The translations under genes were made by a program, and so were the position numbers. Source: Shinella zoogloeoides (lineage in GTDB: Bacteria; Pseudomonadota; Alphaproteobacteria; Rhizobiales; Rhizobiaceae). From it: a DNA stretch of 64,000 nucleotides. Positions 18,015 to 28,571 of this stretch are shown here, in pieces. How positions within the stretch are numbered: the stretch's first letter is position 1; every line of letters begins with the position of its first letter. The stretch spans positions 62,001 to 126,000 of the forward strand of contig NZ_CP131132.1 in the NCBI RefSeq assembly GCF_033705735.1. Reading direction: 5' to 3'. The notes below the pieces were generated by a model. The model was not told where the DNA came from. It searched no databases and worked only from the letters and a program-made list of their open reading frames with translations.

Positions 18015-18532
18015 ATGGAAGACGGCGAACAAGAACCACTGACGATCTACCGTCTCTCGAAAATCATATTCGTCGGGCCGGTGCTGATTGCTGGCCTCGG
18101 AACAGCGGCTCTCTGGTACGTCTGGACCTCTGACCTCTACCTTATGCACAATCTTGGCCCGATGGTGCTCGGGTTATCTCTTTACAGGCTTTTTACCCCA
18201 CGATCTTCCTTGTCTGCCGAATTGCGACCGCCATCATTGCCATGGGCTTTGCAACACAAGTGCTCATTGTGCCTCATCAGGTACATGACAACAGAGCAGA
18301 GTTTTCAGTAACCGCGTGCTCTGGCGAACCGGTTTCATCAGCCGAGATATGTTCACGACCTCTGTTCGAGAGATCATAGGCGTTCAGCTTACGCAATCCG
18401 TTCTCGGCCGGATACTCGGCTCGGCTCGATATCGATCAGTACGCGAAGGACGATCAGATCGTAGCTGACCTGATCAGCGGAGCGCCGCAGGCATCACGAA
18501 CGATTATGGCACTCAAGAACAACGCCGAATAG
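18015..18532 (+). CDS. Mirror copy of the PH-domain membrane protein
   Basis: Copy of 4098-4619 with the first about 58 residues intact and frameshifts near 18184, 18270, 18295 and 18420. Confidence 0.6.
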
Positions 18533-18545
18533 GACGGCCATCCGG

Positions 18546-18939
18546 TCATTGCTCTTCGTCGGCTAGAGCCTTCACCAGTGAGAGAACCTTTCGTCTGATA
18601 CCCCCATCGGGTATTTGCGCGAACGCACGATTCAGGCTAGACCTTCGGAAGTGCCAAGAACTGAGTAAAGAGTTCGAACTCCCCGGAGCTTTCAGCCACA
18701 TCTGGCTTTGCCCATCTTCAAAGAAATACGAAACCGGCACCCCTAGAATGCGGGCCATATCCGACAGTCGGCTTGCGCCGACCCGGTTTGTGCCCTTCTC
18801 TACTTCTGGACCTGTTGAAATGTGATCCCAAGCGCTGTTCCTAGAGCCGTCTGGCTCATGCCAGTAAGTCGCCTGCGCGGCCGGGTTTATTGCCCGCATC
18901 GATGTCAATCTGGTTCGGCTGTTTAGGATGAACGCCCAT
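18546..18939 (-). CDS. Mirror copy of the XRE regulator
   Basis: Copy of 3686-4084. The stretch KGTNRVGASRLSDMARILGV and the C-terminus are intact; the first helix and the QQVQKY region carry indels. Confidence 0.6.
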
Positions 18940-18957
18940 CTGTTTCCCCTGCTGATG

Positions 18958-21014
18958 TCATGAAGCTTTTACGCCTGCGCGCGGCTTCGATTTTCCCTTA
19001 GCCTTCCCGTTCTTGGGAAATGAAGGCGCTCGCCACATCGCTTGTGACATTATCCGGCCATCCGGCGGGGCTGTAGCCCATTTTGCTCGATCAAGGTCGC
19101 GATGAACTCACGCTGCTTGTCGCTGGCAAGTCGAGGCGGCGGCGGCAAGGCCTCATCAATCCACACCGAGCTTTGCAGACGCCATAACCTCTTCCGGCAG
19201 AGATAAGCCATTCTCTTCCGCGATCCGCTTTGCAAACGCTGCCTGCTTCTCAGAAGGCGTATCCGACCGCTCGACTGCTCCCGGCTTGCGTTGTCGTTTT
19301 CACAAATGACAGGGCATCCATCGCGAGCCCGAACAACCGAAAAAGCTCCGCGACTTACCCGTCTCGCAGCGCCTTGCCGCACTTAGGACATGGGTGGGCA
19401 GGCTTCACGCTCGCGAGCTTCCCAAGCTCAACATCGAGGCGCTGATCAAGATCAGCGATCACATCGACATAGCGTTCTCTGCCTTCCGCTATGAGATCGA
19501 GGCGTTTTCGGGTCTTTGGTGAAGTCGTATTCGGCGAAGTCAAAACGGCCGACGAGGTTTCCGACGATGGCCCGGCCGCTCTGTGTCGGGACGAGATACC
19601 GTTTTTCCACCACAACATATTTCTTGTTGCAGATATTCGATGCGATAGCCGCAAAGGTCGATGGCCTACCGATGCCCATCTGCTCAAGTTTGCGGATCAA
19701 GCTGGTTTCGGTGTAGCGCCGGGGCGGCTTTGTCGCCTTGCGCAAAATCTTGCCTCCCGTCGCTGTCACGGAAGTACCTGGCTGTAGCATCGGGACGCGC
19801 CCGTTGGTTCGTCCTCATCTTCGTCATCGCTCTTTTCATCCGCAGCAACGATCCTCCACCGCTTGTAACCAGCTCGGCGCTGCGAGCACGGAAATGGAAG
19901 CGCTCGCCACCGGCATCGGCCGTGAGATCGAGCGTCACTGTTTTGTAGACGGCATCTGCGAGCTGCGAGGCAACGGCGCGCTGCCAAATCAGCTTAGCGC
20001 TTTTTGCTTGTCATCCTCCCCGCCTCACGATCCTCAACATGAGTTGGTCGAATAGCCTCATGAGCCTCCTGTGCTCCTTCAGGCAGCGGCCAGCGTCGTT
20101 TTTTCCAGCTGCCATCCCTGCCCCTCAGCATAGGCGCCGATGGCCGCAATCCCGTCATCTGAGAGGTTCGGATTGTCTGTCCGGTGGTAGGTAATCAAAC
20201 CGGCTTCGAAAGGCTCTGTGCAAGCTTCTGTGTCGGGGCTGGAGGGTATCAAAGTGGCTCCCGCCGCCTGCAAGAGCGCGGAGGTCGTAAACGGTGCGGG
20301 TGGTCCCTTGGCAACGGGCTTCTCGGCCGCTGCCGTCACCGTGAAGCGGCGGCAAGCCTGGCAGCTCGCTCGGCTCTGATCGAGGATGTATTCGTCATCG
20401 CCCTGCAGAAAGGATTTGGTCTGCCACTCGGCGGTCCACGAGCCGTTCTCAAACTCCGCTAACGCCGAAAAATGGTCTGTCACCTTGAAGCGGTCTATCT
20501 CATTCTGCCGTTCGACAACGGACGGACTGCGGGCGACTGGACGACCGGCTGTCAGGGACTGCCCGCTGCCGTCGATATCGGAAAGGACACTCGGTAGCCG
20601 ATCAACCGATCCGCTGCTCTGCGTGCCTCCTGTGCCGCGACAAGCCGCCGATCAATCGGGCGAGGCGCGGCAGTGCCGCCTTATACCGGTCTCGGTTATC
20701 TCGTTGAATGTGACCCGCTGATACCGCTCGATGCGCAAGTAACGCTTCAGATGCTCGGAAATCGCCTCCCCCTCACGATCCGGGTCCGTTGCAAGATAAA
20801 TGGCATCGGCCTCGGCGACCATGGCTTCAACCGGCTGATGACAGATCGGCCGCGCTCCTACGCCGGTGAGCTGGTATGTTTGCGGTTCAACGGCCATCTG
20901 GTCCGTTGGAAGATCTACAATATGGCCCATGCTGGCCTCTACTCGCCAATCGGAACCAAGCAGCGATCCAATTTTCTTAGCCTTGGTAGGGCTTTCGACA
21001 ATCATGAGTTTCAC
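18958..21014 (-). CDS. topA: Mirror copy of topA, broken
   Basis: Copy of 1556-3667, about 55 bases shorter. IVESPTKAKKIG, DPDREGEAISEHL and LITYHRTDN can all be read, but in several frames because of at least ten indels. Confidence 0.7.
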
Positions 21015-21102
21015 TGCACCCTCCTGATAGCAAATCGCTGAAACATTTGATAACGTTTCCGCTAATGAAATCATTGTCAATGATCGAGTGGGAAAAGGGA
21101 AA

Positions 21103-22663
21103 ATGGCACCAAGGGATCAGAAGAGCGTCGGATGGCTGGAAATCGGCACGGCGCTGTTTTTCTGTCTGGCGATCCTAACTGTAGTATGGGTGATTTTCCG
21201 CGCGCCGATAAAGATGCTCTATCGCGCGGCTCGCGCGCTGCTGAAACCGGCACGCTTTGGAAACTGACCGCGTGGGGCGACTATTTCGCCTACACGCCGC
21301 AGAGACACTGGTATCAGTCGATCTTTCTGTCGTCCTTCCCTTCGGCGTGGTGTGCCGGGATCATAGTTCTGGTCGGCCTCTTTATGAGAGCGAAGGTCGA
21401 GCAAGCACATCATTACCTATCTGCGGCCGAAGAAGGATGCAGAGTATGCAATGAGCCACAAGGAGCTGATGCAGCGCTTCGCGCCGTTCTATCCTCATTG
21501 CAGTTCTTCCTGAAATTCCCCATGCACAGATATTCGGCCAGCTCCGGCCCTGCGTCTCAGCCGATGTCAGCACTTGAGCTGCTGATCGACAGCGGCGCTA
21601 TCGTCGCTGATAAATTCAAGGTTCCTGAGAACGACGAAGAACAGACCTCCCCAAGCCGGAAGAAGCCGACGAGGACCGAAAGGCAGGTGAACGGGCAATC
21701 AATCGCAGCGCTCTGCGAAAGGCCCTAGAGAAGCCCTTTGGGCCGCACAACCCGTTTCTAAATGTGAACCTTCGTAATGACGCCGCTGTAAGGGCTGCGA
21801 TAGATGCCATGGTACGCGACCGTGATCCTGTACTCGGCCCTTGTGCGCGTGAATGCGCTTCACGACAGCGACATCAAGCTCTCAAGTGTCTTGGATGCGA
21901 GCGAAGAGTTCCTTCGAGATGTCTGGCGCGACATCAACCGTGAAAAGACCAAGCTTGGCGACAGTCTTGTGATCGGGCCATACGACTACCCTGATCCCGA
22001 TAAAGGCCGGGAAGCCTAAGAAAAAGAAAGCAAAGGGTGCTGATATCGGCACCGGCATCGAGCAGCCATCCAACATGATAATCCTGTCGGAACATCTGGC
22101 AAAGGTCGGCCCCAATTTCAAAACAACGAAGCGGGCGAAAGAAGAGCTGGCAAAGATCATCGTGAAGCCCGCCACCGGGATCGATCCGAAGCGCCCGGTC
22201 GATGTGATAGACAGGATCGTGCAGCGGCACGGATACGTATTTGGCGTCTTGGCATCGTCGCTTACTGACGGCAAGGATGGTACACTTAAAGCCGCTCGAT
22301 CTGCCGGGGTCATGGCACCAAACACGTTCCTCTGGCTGCGGTTTGCCGACAGAAGCATGTGGCGTTTTCTAAACTATGTCGGCATGCAAACCCCCTGCCC
22401 GGAAGCGGCTGGAATGTACGATCACTGGCAGACAGAGCTTGTTCTGAAGACCGGCCGCACGGCCTGAAGTTGCGGAAAGCACGATAACGGCCATCGTCAA
22501 GAAGCCAGAAAACAGTCGCCTGACGCTTACAATGCGCGATTTTGATGAGCTGGTAGCGAAGGTACGAAACCAGACCAACACGGTCGATGAGATGATTATC
22601 AAGTCGTCCGAAATGTGGAACGACGACAACGCACAAGTGCCAAAGCTGGTGCCGGATCGGTAG
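21103..22663 (+). CDS. dotM: Mirror copy of dotM, with the C-terminus missing from the left arm
   Basis: Copy of 1-1467 extended by about 113 bases to a TAG at 22661. The extra C-terminal part reads MRDFDELVAKVRNQTNTVDE, followed by MIIKSSEMW and KLVPDR. Frames shift several times before 22050; from 22075 the frame is open through FLWLRFADRSMWRFLNYVG. Full-length DotM is therefore about 526 residues. Confidence 0.75.
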
Positions 22664-22671
22664 GGATTACG

Positions 22672-22968
22672 ATGACGAGATCGGATAAATCACAAGCCTC
22701 ATGGGGCACATATTGCCGTAGCTACCTCGTAACACTCGGCGGTCTATTGGGTGGCGGCGCGAGCGTGTTCCTTGTCGCGCACTACACGGAATCTCTCGTG
22801 CTTCCGTGGCAAATCACCCTGCTACTCTCCACTTTCCTGCTAGGTGGAATCATGCTCGCTCTCGCTGGCCTCTTCGGTACGGCAGCGCAGATGGAAGGCT
22901 TGCGGATTCGACCTCAGATTATGAGCTGGTGGGAAGGATCGCGATTGTCGCTCATCCCGTCTATCTGA
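22672..22968 (+). CDS. Small inner-membrane protein after dotM
   Basis: 98 residues with two long hydrophobic segments (YLVTLGGLLGGGASVFLVAH and ITLLLSTFLLGGIMLALAGL) and a basic, tryptophan-containing tail. It starts 8 bases after dotM, so probably the same operon. Could be a small Dot/Icm inner-membrane subunit; no family recognised. Confidence 0.6.
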   Translation: MTRSDKSQASWGTYCRSYLVTLGGLLGGGASVFLVAHYTESLVLPWQITLLLSTFLLGGIMLALAGLFGTAAQMEGLRIRPQIMSWWEGSRLSLIPSI

Positions 22969-23006
22969 TGCTGCGACCGATCTATGAGCGGCGTTAGCGC
23001 CGGGCG

Positions 23007-23471
23007 TCAGCGCTGGCGGCAATAACGCATTACCACATCACCGACGCTGCCCTGCTCGTCAAGCTGGACATCATGGATGGTGATCGAGATGTAGTTGCTG
23101 TCGTGCTGCTCGATGAAACCTTTACGGCCAACCACGCTGTACTCGTGTTCTGCCTTGATCGAAAAAGGCGTGCGCCCTCCCTCAGTCCGGCCGAATTCAA
23201 CGACCCCGGTAACATCTGAGCCTTCTTCATCTGTCTCCATGCGATGGGGCGTGATGGTCAAGATTTTGCCGCTGCACTCTCGTCGGGATCGTACTCGTCT
23301 GACCGCAAAGAAAGCCTCACAGCCTTCATTGTTCTTTGGATCAGGCTCTTCCCCCTCGGCGGTTATCACCCGCAGCCAGTGCCCAACGTATCCATCCGCA
23401 AAAGCAATTTCGGGAGACGCGACCAACGCGCCCCCCGAGAAAACTAACGCGATCACGAAACCGCGGATCAT
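23007..23471 (-). CDS. Periplasmic protein of unknown function
   Basis: About 154 residues with a signal peptide (MIRGFVIALVFSGGALVASP, cleavage near AFA). The mature part starts DGYVGHWLRVI and has several short beta strands and three cysteines. ATG at 23471 overlaps the stop of the upstream hydrolase gene (TGATG), so it is translationally coupled. Last gene of a three-gene operon for exported proteins. Confidence 0.65.
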   Translation of the reverse strand: MIRGFVIALVFSGGALVASPEIAFADGYVGHWLRVITAEGEEPDPKNNEGCEAFFAVRRVRSRRECSGKILTITPHRMETDEEGSDVTGVVEFGRTEGGRTPFSIKAEHEYSVVGRKGFIEQHDSNYISITIHDVQLDEQGSVGDVVMRYCRQR

Positions 23472-24905
23472 CACTGCTGCCCGATCTCTGTTCGCGACAT
23501 CAACAGGAGCATATGTGCGAGAGCACTATCGGTTCGACCTTCAAGGTTCTGCGCCAGCGAAGCTGCTGCGCGAGCTCAGGGCATTCTGCCGGGTCATATT
23601 TATCGCCAGCGAGCGCAAATCCTTGTCGGCGTTTGCCGCCGCGCTGCCTCCGCTGGTCATGTAAGTCCCCTCGCCTCCTGCCATCGCGGCAGAATTGTCG
23701 CTGTCGCCAGAACTGGTCGGTGTCTCGGCAACATCTTGGCCCGGCGTGCAGGTATTGGGGAGCGACTGGCTGCGACCGGCGCGAACAGCAGCCATGCCGA
23801 CGACAGGCACGCGCTCTTTCAAGTAGCGCTCTGGATTCACATAATACCACGTATTCGGGGATGCCGACGACAATGCATCCGAGGTGGCATAGCCGTTCGG
23901 ATCGCGTTTGCCGCCGCCTACGGAAACACGCAATCGTCAGTGCTCGATCCCGGCACGCATTTGCTCGCTTTGACGGCGCTTGCTGGAACTTGCACCTCGA
24001 AATGGAGGTGCGGTTTTTCCTGCCGACTGATTGTCGCCGATCTTGGCGATTTCTTCCCCGCGCTCACGTCTTTCGGGTCAGGCCGCGAATATGAGTGCAG
24101 ATAGAGCGTTCGGAACTGACTGCCTGTCACTTTGACGCCCATCGAACCGACGCTCAGTTTGCCGTCATGGGCAGCAAATAGAGGCTGATTAGTGGAAGCT
24201 TGGCCCTGCGCTCCCTGCGGATAGATGTCCGATCCGCGATGCCAGCCGTTACCAGAACCCGCGCCGGGGCGATTCAGGCACCGTACTCACTGAAGACAAC
24301 AGGACTCTGAACGGGATGGGCTGACAAGCAGGAGCCGCCCCACCTGCCGCGACCTCATCCCGCTGCACGTCTCATTGACCTGATTTTCAGCACATAGGTG
24401 CCCGCGCGCATTGCCGTCCACTGCTCTGCCAGTGCAGGAACCGCCGCTTGTGAGCCAATCTTTGAGGCCCCCGCTCCGACAAGGTGACTGCCGGCGATCC
24501 AAGCCGCCACGGGTGACAGTGACCGTTTATCGTCTGACCAATGTACTGCTGGTAATTCCCGAGATAGGTGAGGTTCCGGTTTCCGTATTCCAGAAATGCG
24601 GCGTCCTGCGCCGACGGCGTATTCAGATAGTCCTCTAGCGAGTTGATGCCATTCTTACCGGTCAAGTGCCGTCGCCGCGCATATACCCGACATCGATCAA
24701 AGCGGATCGGCCCATCTGATAAGCACCATAGTAACCGTTCCCGGTGTTGGTGCTATAGTTCCCCTGCCCTCGCTCTGCCGTATGTTGTTGAGCATCGGCC
24801 GCAATTTGTTGCGGTGGGCTGCGGGTTTCTGGCCGCATGGGCAAACATGGTGCCCGCGAGAAAGATCGTCGCGGCCGTGAACAGGATGCGCGAGGATCTG
24901 ATCAT
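23471..24905 (-). CDS. Two-domain peptidoglycan hydrolase (lysozyme-like plus M23), frameshifted
   Basis: A signal peptide (MIRSSRILFTAATIFLAGTM) is followed by a muramidase/transglycosylase-like region (ERGQGNYSTNTGNGYYGAYQ, ALIDVGYMRG, AFLEYGNRNLTYLGNYQQYI) and then a LytM/M23 endopeptidase part with LYLHSYS and the HxH motif KPHLHFEV. The C-terminus, after correcting a shift near 23550, is LAQNLEGRTDSALAHM. At least five frameshifts occur. Such enzymes open the cell wall for conjugation machines. The ATG overlaps the previous gene's stop (ATGA). Confidence 0.7.
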
Positions 24906-25326
24906 GGAAGCTCCACCTGTTTGCCGCAAATCGAAAGCTTGTCGTCAGTCACATCGACCGTATTCCGGTCTTGGCAAGCGTTGATGCGCTCACTTGTCGC
25001 CAGCACCTTGAAGTCAGGCGAAACACGCTGGACGTACCATGAGCAAGAATTGGCGCCGCACAGAGGCGATCCCATCATCGAGACAAGGTAAGTGTTACCC
25101 TTCGCCTCAAAAGAGGCATACATGAACTCGTAATTCGCGCCCATAACCTCTTGGATATCGTTCTTCCACAAGCGGTTCATAATCGAAGCAACGACATTCT
25201 TCGGATCGTTGATCTCGGCCGGGTTAAAAGCTCTGTGAACGTCAACGGTGCCGCCATGGTGGCGGTAGACGGAAGCGCCGTGGCGACCGAAACAGCAGTA
25301 ATTATGGCCGTTCGCTTCAACTGCAT
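24902..25326 (-). CDS. Exported protein of unknown function
   Basis: About 141 residues: signal peptide MQLKRTAIITAVSVATALPS with AxA site near TMAAP, then after one indel near 25225 NPAEINDPKNVVASIMNRLW and a C-terminal domain with two cysteine pairs (PLCGANSCSWYVQR and NACQD...SICGKQVELP). Overlaps the hydrolase start by ATGA. First gene of the operon; the DNA up to 25500 is its divergent promoter. Confidence 0.6.
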
Positions 25327-25499
25327 GAGTTTTCCTCTCCTTGCTCAGCGCGCGAGTGCTACTCCTACTCGCACAAGGCGCAGACGAAGATTCCAGCGCC
25401 TTGACTGGAAACTGTTTTGCCAGAAGAAAGGCGACATGACAATGTTTCCGTATCGAGATACATTGTCGAATGAAACTCGAAACAGGTCACGGACAAGGT

Positions 25500-25836
25500 A
25501 TGTTTTCACGAATTCTCTTCACGATAACGCTACCGATCCTGTGCGGAGCGCTACCGCAGATGGCCGCAGCTCAGGACGCGCGCGCAGACCCTGTGATTAC
25601 TAGGCCGGGCGGCGAGGCAACGTGTCTCGCTATGAATTTGCGCCAGAAGACCAGCCGACGCTTCAATACAAAGCACCGCCTGCGGGAGCTGACACCGATC
25701 TGTTCGGCAACGAGTCGATATTCTTCGCGATCAGGTCCGCGAGCTGGAGAACGCATTGATGGAGGTTCAGGCGGAGAACCGGAAGCTAAAAGCGTACAAC
25801 GAAACACTTCTGAAGGAATTGGGGAAAGCGGATTAA
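25500..25836 (+). CDS. Exported coiled-coil protein
   Basis: Signal peptide MFSRILFTITLPILCGALPQ with AAAQ site; after an indel near 25620 the mature part continues SRYEFAPEDQPTLQYKAPPA. It ends in a coiled coil (RELENALMEVQAENRKLKAY) about 35 residues long. It is divergent from the exported-protein operon and 3 bases upstream of the IcmC-like gene. Probably a periplasmic part of the transfer apparatus. Confidence 0.5.
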
Positions 25837-25839
25837 AAG

Positions 25840-26414
25840 ATGACCGATCTCACCGAAATCATAATCAATCTCTTCAAAGCCAACTCAATCCTTCTCTCCA
25901 TTATGATCCTGTCGATCACGATCTTTGGGGTCATCGTGGGCGGCATGGGACTTTAGAAGGCTACCAGTACACCAGCGGCAATAGCCGTTTCTCGACGCGT
26001 CAGGCGACGTTTACCGGCGCGATCGAAGCTAGCCCTCGGCAGCGCAGCGGCGATGGGCGCAGTTATTTTCTACCGCTTGGCTGGCACCTTTTCACTCGCC
26101 GAAGATGCGACCACGAGCAATGTTCTCGATTATGCGCAATCTGGCTCGATCACGGGCACGTACTGCCAGCAGTTCCAATACTCCGTAACTCTGATCTGGA
26201 TGATCATCGGCACGGTGGCGCTTTTCAACGCCGCCCGTTCGGCATATCGCAAATCAATGGCGAGATGGTGCCATGGAGCACACCGGTCTACTATCTGATC
26301 GGGGGAATTATGTGCTATTTCGTCAACGGCATCACTGCAATGATCGCGAACACTATCGGCCTTGAAGTCGGACTCGACAACATGTGCAAGGCTTTCGGTA
26401 TGGCCGGGGCTTAA
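25840..26414 (+). CDS. IcmC/DotE-like (TraQ-type) four-span membrane protein, frameshifted
   Basis: MTDLTEIIINLFKANSILLS leads into the first membrane segment, with indels near 25953 and 26245. Further segments are LALGSAAMGAVIFYRLAG, VTLIWMIIGTVALFNAARS and YYLIGGIMCYFVNGITAMIA, ending NMCKAFGMAGA. Length (about 190), four spans, a mid-protein Gly/Ser-rich loop and a Cys near the end agree with IcmC/DotE/TraQ inner-membrane proteins. The family call is tentative. Confidence 0.45.
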
Positions 26415-26428
26415 TCGTCTGTTGCGAG

Positions 26429-26450
26429 GACCGCAAGCAAGGCTGCGGTC
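26429..26450. terminator. Bidirectional terminator-like hairpin
   Basis: GACCGCA (26429-26435) pairs with TGCGGTC (26444-26450) around an 8-base loop, between the ends of two convergent genes. No T-run follows, so it may be a weak or factor-assisted terminator. Confidence 0.45.
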
Positions 26451-26454
26451 TCGC

Positions 26455-26829
26455 GTCGATCCGCCACTAGAGAGCTGGCGGATCCCATCTTCATCCACCC
26501 CTGCCCTTTCCAGAACCCATTCAAGCGTCTCGTCGTAGGGCATGCGCAATGTCTTGGAAAGTTCCACGAACCGGTTGTGGGTTGCCAGACGCACCCGCAT
26601 GTTCAGAGGCTGAACGATCCCTTTGCTTTTGCGCTTGCTGGCGATCTTGAGCGGCTGCTGTCGGATCGTACCTTCCTGCGTTTCTACAATTCGCTCGACT
26701 TCCTTGGCGGTCGGCAGATCGTCGCTTACAGGGTCGGCTTCATGCTGGCAGCAAGGCTAAGCTTGTTTCACATCGGCCGGGTTTGGATCGATATGACGGT
26801 TCCCAAATCCGGAAGGTTTTGCTGCTCAT
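26455..26829 (-). CDS. Small partner gene of parA (possible ParB-like)
   Basis: ATG at 26829 overlaps the parA stop (ATGA). Frames are mixed; clear blocks are IVQPLNMRVRLATHNRFVEL and SKTLRMPYDETLEWVLERAG, resembling a ribbon-helix-helix or small centromere-binding protein, then ADRRETAALLAVLATDD in a shifted frame. About 125 residues. A centromere-binding role is inferred only from position and size. Confidence 0.5.
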
Positions 26830-27500
26830 GCGGCTTTCTCCTGCTTGTTGATGATGTATTCGATAGCTCGGCCGCGAGAAAGGTCGGCATTTGTTATCGC
26901 CTTATCGACACCGTTGTACTCGTCGCGATTTAGCTCTGCGAGTGGAACGCCTTCCAGCATCATGGCCTTGTAAGCAGACCGCTCGTGGAGGTGGGTTGTG
27001 AAGGAAGGCACATCGTTCCCTTGAATTTCAGCCATGATTTTGCGCTCCACGCGCGAAATCATATTCGTACAGTCCTCGACCAGAGAATTCGCTTATCGAC
27101 CGTCCGACCTAGCGTCTCTTCGTCGCTCGTAATCAATGCGAAGGTCTGCGGCTTTTCGTGCGTCTTCTGGACTAGGCTGCATCGGGATAATCATGAGATC
27201 GGCCCTGCTCACGACAGGGGTTCTCATATCGGACGTGAAACCCGCCATATCAACGAACACAAACGCGCTCTTGGCTGAGGCATCTTTGATAGCTTTGTGA
27301 ATGCCGGTGCTCGATGTCTGCTCAATGACTTCAATGGTCGATGTCGTCGCCTGCTCACGCCAGTTAGCGATCGATCGCTGAGGGTCAGTATCGATAACCG
27401 TCACTGAGGCATTCTGTCGTGCCAACAGATCCGCCAGCACGAGCAGGGCCGTGCTTTTGGTTGATCCACCTTTCGAATTAAATGCTGCAATAACGGGCAT
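26826..27500 (-). CDS. parA: ParA/VirC1-like partition ATPase, one frameshift
   Basis: About 225 residues. The deviant Walker A box is FNSKGGSTKST at residues 7-17, then VIDTDPQRSIANWRE (Walker A') and AFVFVDMAGF (Walker B). After a frameshift at 27063-27095 the C-terminal part reads VPSFTTHLHERSAYKAMMLE and PLAELNRDEY, as in VirC1-type ParAs. ATG at 27500; a longer reading up to 27683 would run through the repeat-rich upstream DNA and is not believed. Drives plasmid segregation by ATP-dependent movement on the nucleoid. Confidence 0.85.
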
Positions 27501-27574
27501 ATAAGCGCTCCTTTTGGATTGTAGCGTGAGCACGCACGCAAACTCATTCAAATGCGTTCGGTATCTTTCATATA

Positions 27575-27718
27575 CATTATCAATCTTTAACGTTCTGTAA
27601 ACAGCTTTTGCAAGCGTTCGCGTGCGGTCTCGTTCTTTCGCTTGCTGTTGCGTTCTTGCGCGTTCTTTTGCTTGCACGTGCATGAACGCATTGCGTTCTG
27701 CGTTCTAATGCACGCAGC
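27575..27718. repeat. Repeat-rich region upstream of parA, candidate centromere
   Basis: Read toward parA, the motif AAGAACG(C) or GAACGC occurs at least six times in about 140 bases, together with GCACGTGC palindromes and CAAGCAAAAG blocks. Clustered short repeats directly before a parA gene are the usual form of a parS/centromere or autoregulatory operator. Confidence 0.5.
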
Positions 27719-27720
27719 CT

Positions 27721-27773
27721 GATCGCGAGCGGGAACCGCGCTCCCACATTGCGCCGTAGGTGACGGGGCGATC
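27721..27773. repeat. Structured 53-base element, copy 1
   Basis: Begins GATCGC and ends GCGATC, which pair. Inside, GAGCG/CGCTC closes a small GGAACCG loop and CGCCGT pairs with ACGGGGCG, so a three-way junction or cruciform can form. An almost identical copy lies at 30432-30485. Could be a DNA recognition site or a structured RNA. Confidence 0.6.
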
Positions 27774-27812
27774 TATCAAGGCTGCGAAACTACTAACAGC
27801 CAGGAAAAAACA

Positions 27813-27850
27813 AACCCCGCATTTGCCCGTACAGAGCGAAATGCGAGGTT
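27813..27850. terminator. Terminator-like inverted repeat
   Basis: AACCCCGCATTT and AAATGCGAGGTT pair almost completely around a 14-base loop, downstream of the gene ending at 27908 on the minus strand. An A-run (27804-27810), a T-run on that strand, follows the hairpin in the direction of transcription, as in intrinsic terminators. Confidence 0.6.
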
Positions 27851-27907
27851 CAATGGAAACTAACGTCAGAGGGGCGAAACGCCTCCTACGAAGCTCTGTG
27901 GCCGTTT

Positions 27908-28486
27908 TCAGCCTTCATCATCGTCGTGGCCTTTGCTAACGCGCCTCTTATCCCACACCCGATGTTTCAGGACGACGCCACGCCGCGTGTCTTGGACCTT
28001 CTTGGTCCAAAGCAAATATTCATCTGGCGGCCAAACAGCCTGCGATAATCGTCGGCCGTAATCTCATAGCCGACGAGACTGCGCGATCTGAAACTGGGAG
28101 CCATCAAGCAAGCTGGTGATGTGATCGCTGGTAGTCGCGGTATCGACATCTCTCACGGGCAGAAGGCGAGGGCGGCTGTCGAGGTCATCCAGTTCATCGA
28201 TCACGGTGAGAAAATCTTTGGTGTAATCTCGAAGAGCTGAGTGAGCTTGACGATGTACTGAGTGAGCGTGTCGTGCGCTTGCGCCGGGCGGCGGTATCGA
28301 AATTTTGGAGTTCATCTGCACGAGGCGGGTATGGTCCAGCTCGGCAATCAATGACTGCTCCTGACGCATAAGCTCCGACAACTCACCGATGTACTCACGC
28401 TGCTTCTCGATGACTGCTCGTAAACGCGTTCGCAATCGCCTCTCAGTGGGACGATGGCTACCGCGCTTCTGCGTCTTCCGCGTCAT
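27908..28486 (-). CDS. Unknown charged, helical plasmid protein, frameshifted near its end
   Basis: About 190 residues. Basic N-terminus MTRKTQKRGSHRPTERRLRT, then a coiled coil (AVIEKQREYIGELSELMRQE). The frame shifts near 28080, giving LVGYEITADDYRRLFGRQMN, and again near 28020 to LLWTKKVQDTRRGVVLKHRV with acidic end GHDDDEG. Probable DNA-associated accessory protein; no family recognised. Confidence 0.5.
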
Positions 28487-28571
28487 TGGTACACCTCCCC
28501 ACGCGGCAGAACTTCATTTCTCATTGTCGGGACTAGACTCCTGTAGGTATGCCGTGACAATCAAAGCTTAG

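Larger units (their letters stand above)
1..22550. repeat. Giant inverted repeat around a hairpin telomere
   Basis: Bases 1-11651 reappear as reverse complement in 11652-22550. Anchor pairs: dotM start 1467 with 21103, topA GTG 1556 with 21014, XRE start 3686 with 18939, higA start 9779 with 13432. The sum of paired positions falls from 23303 at the axis to 22551 at the outer edge, so the right arm has lost about 750 bases. About 490 of these are missing from one stretch, 13450-14340. Differences are mostly small indels that break frames, as expected of read error rather than evolutionary divergence. The repeat ends only because the window starts inside dotM; the sequence before base 1 should continue the match. 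Confidence 0.95.

Noticed and set aside
1..22550. A natural 22-kb duplication with two sets of genes, one set decaying to pseudogenes
   Set aside because: Differences are mostly homopolymer-type indels spread evenly, symmetry reaches the exact centre without a spacer, and a protelomerase with a target-like palindrome is present.
26130..26600. A 156-codon minus-strand protein covering the parA partner and the IcmC-like gene
   Set aside because: Its first about 45 residues belong to the parA partner, the remainder is the complement of the IcmC-like membrane protein; the frame passes through the terminator-like hairpin.
27500..27683. N-terminal extension of ParA by 61 residues
   Set aside because: Repetitive QAKERAR-type sequence encoded by the GAACGC repeats; the normal ParA start MPVIAAFNSKGG is at 27500.
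27575..27718. CRISPR array
   Set aside because: Repeats are 6-8 bases with irregular spacing and no unique spacers of constant length.
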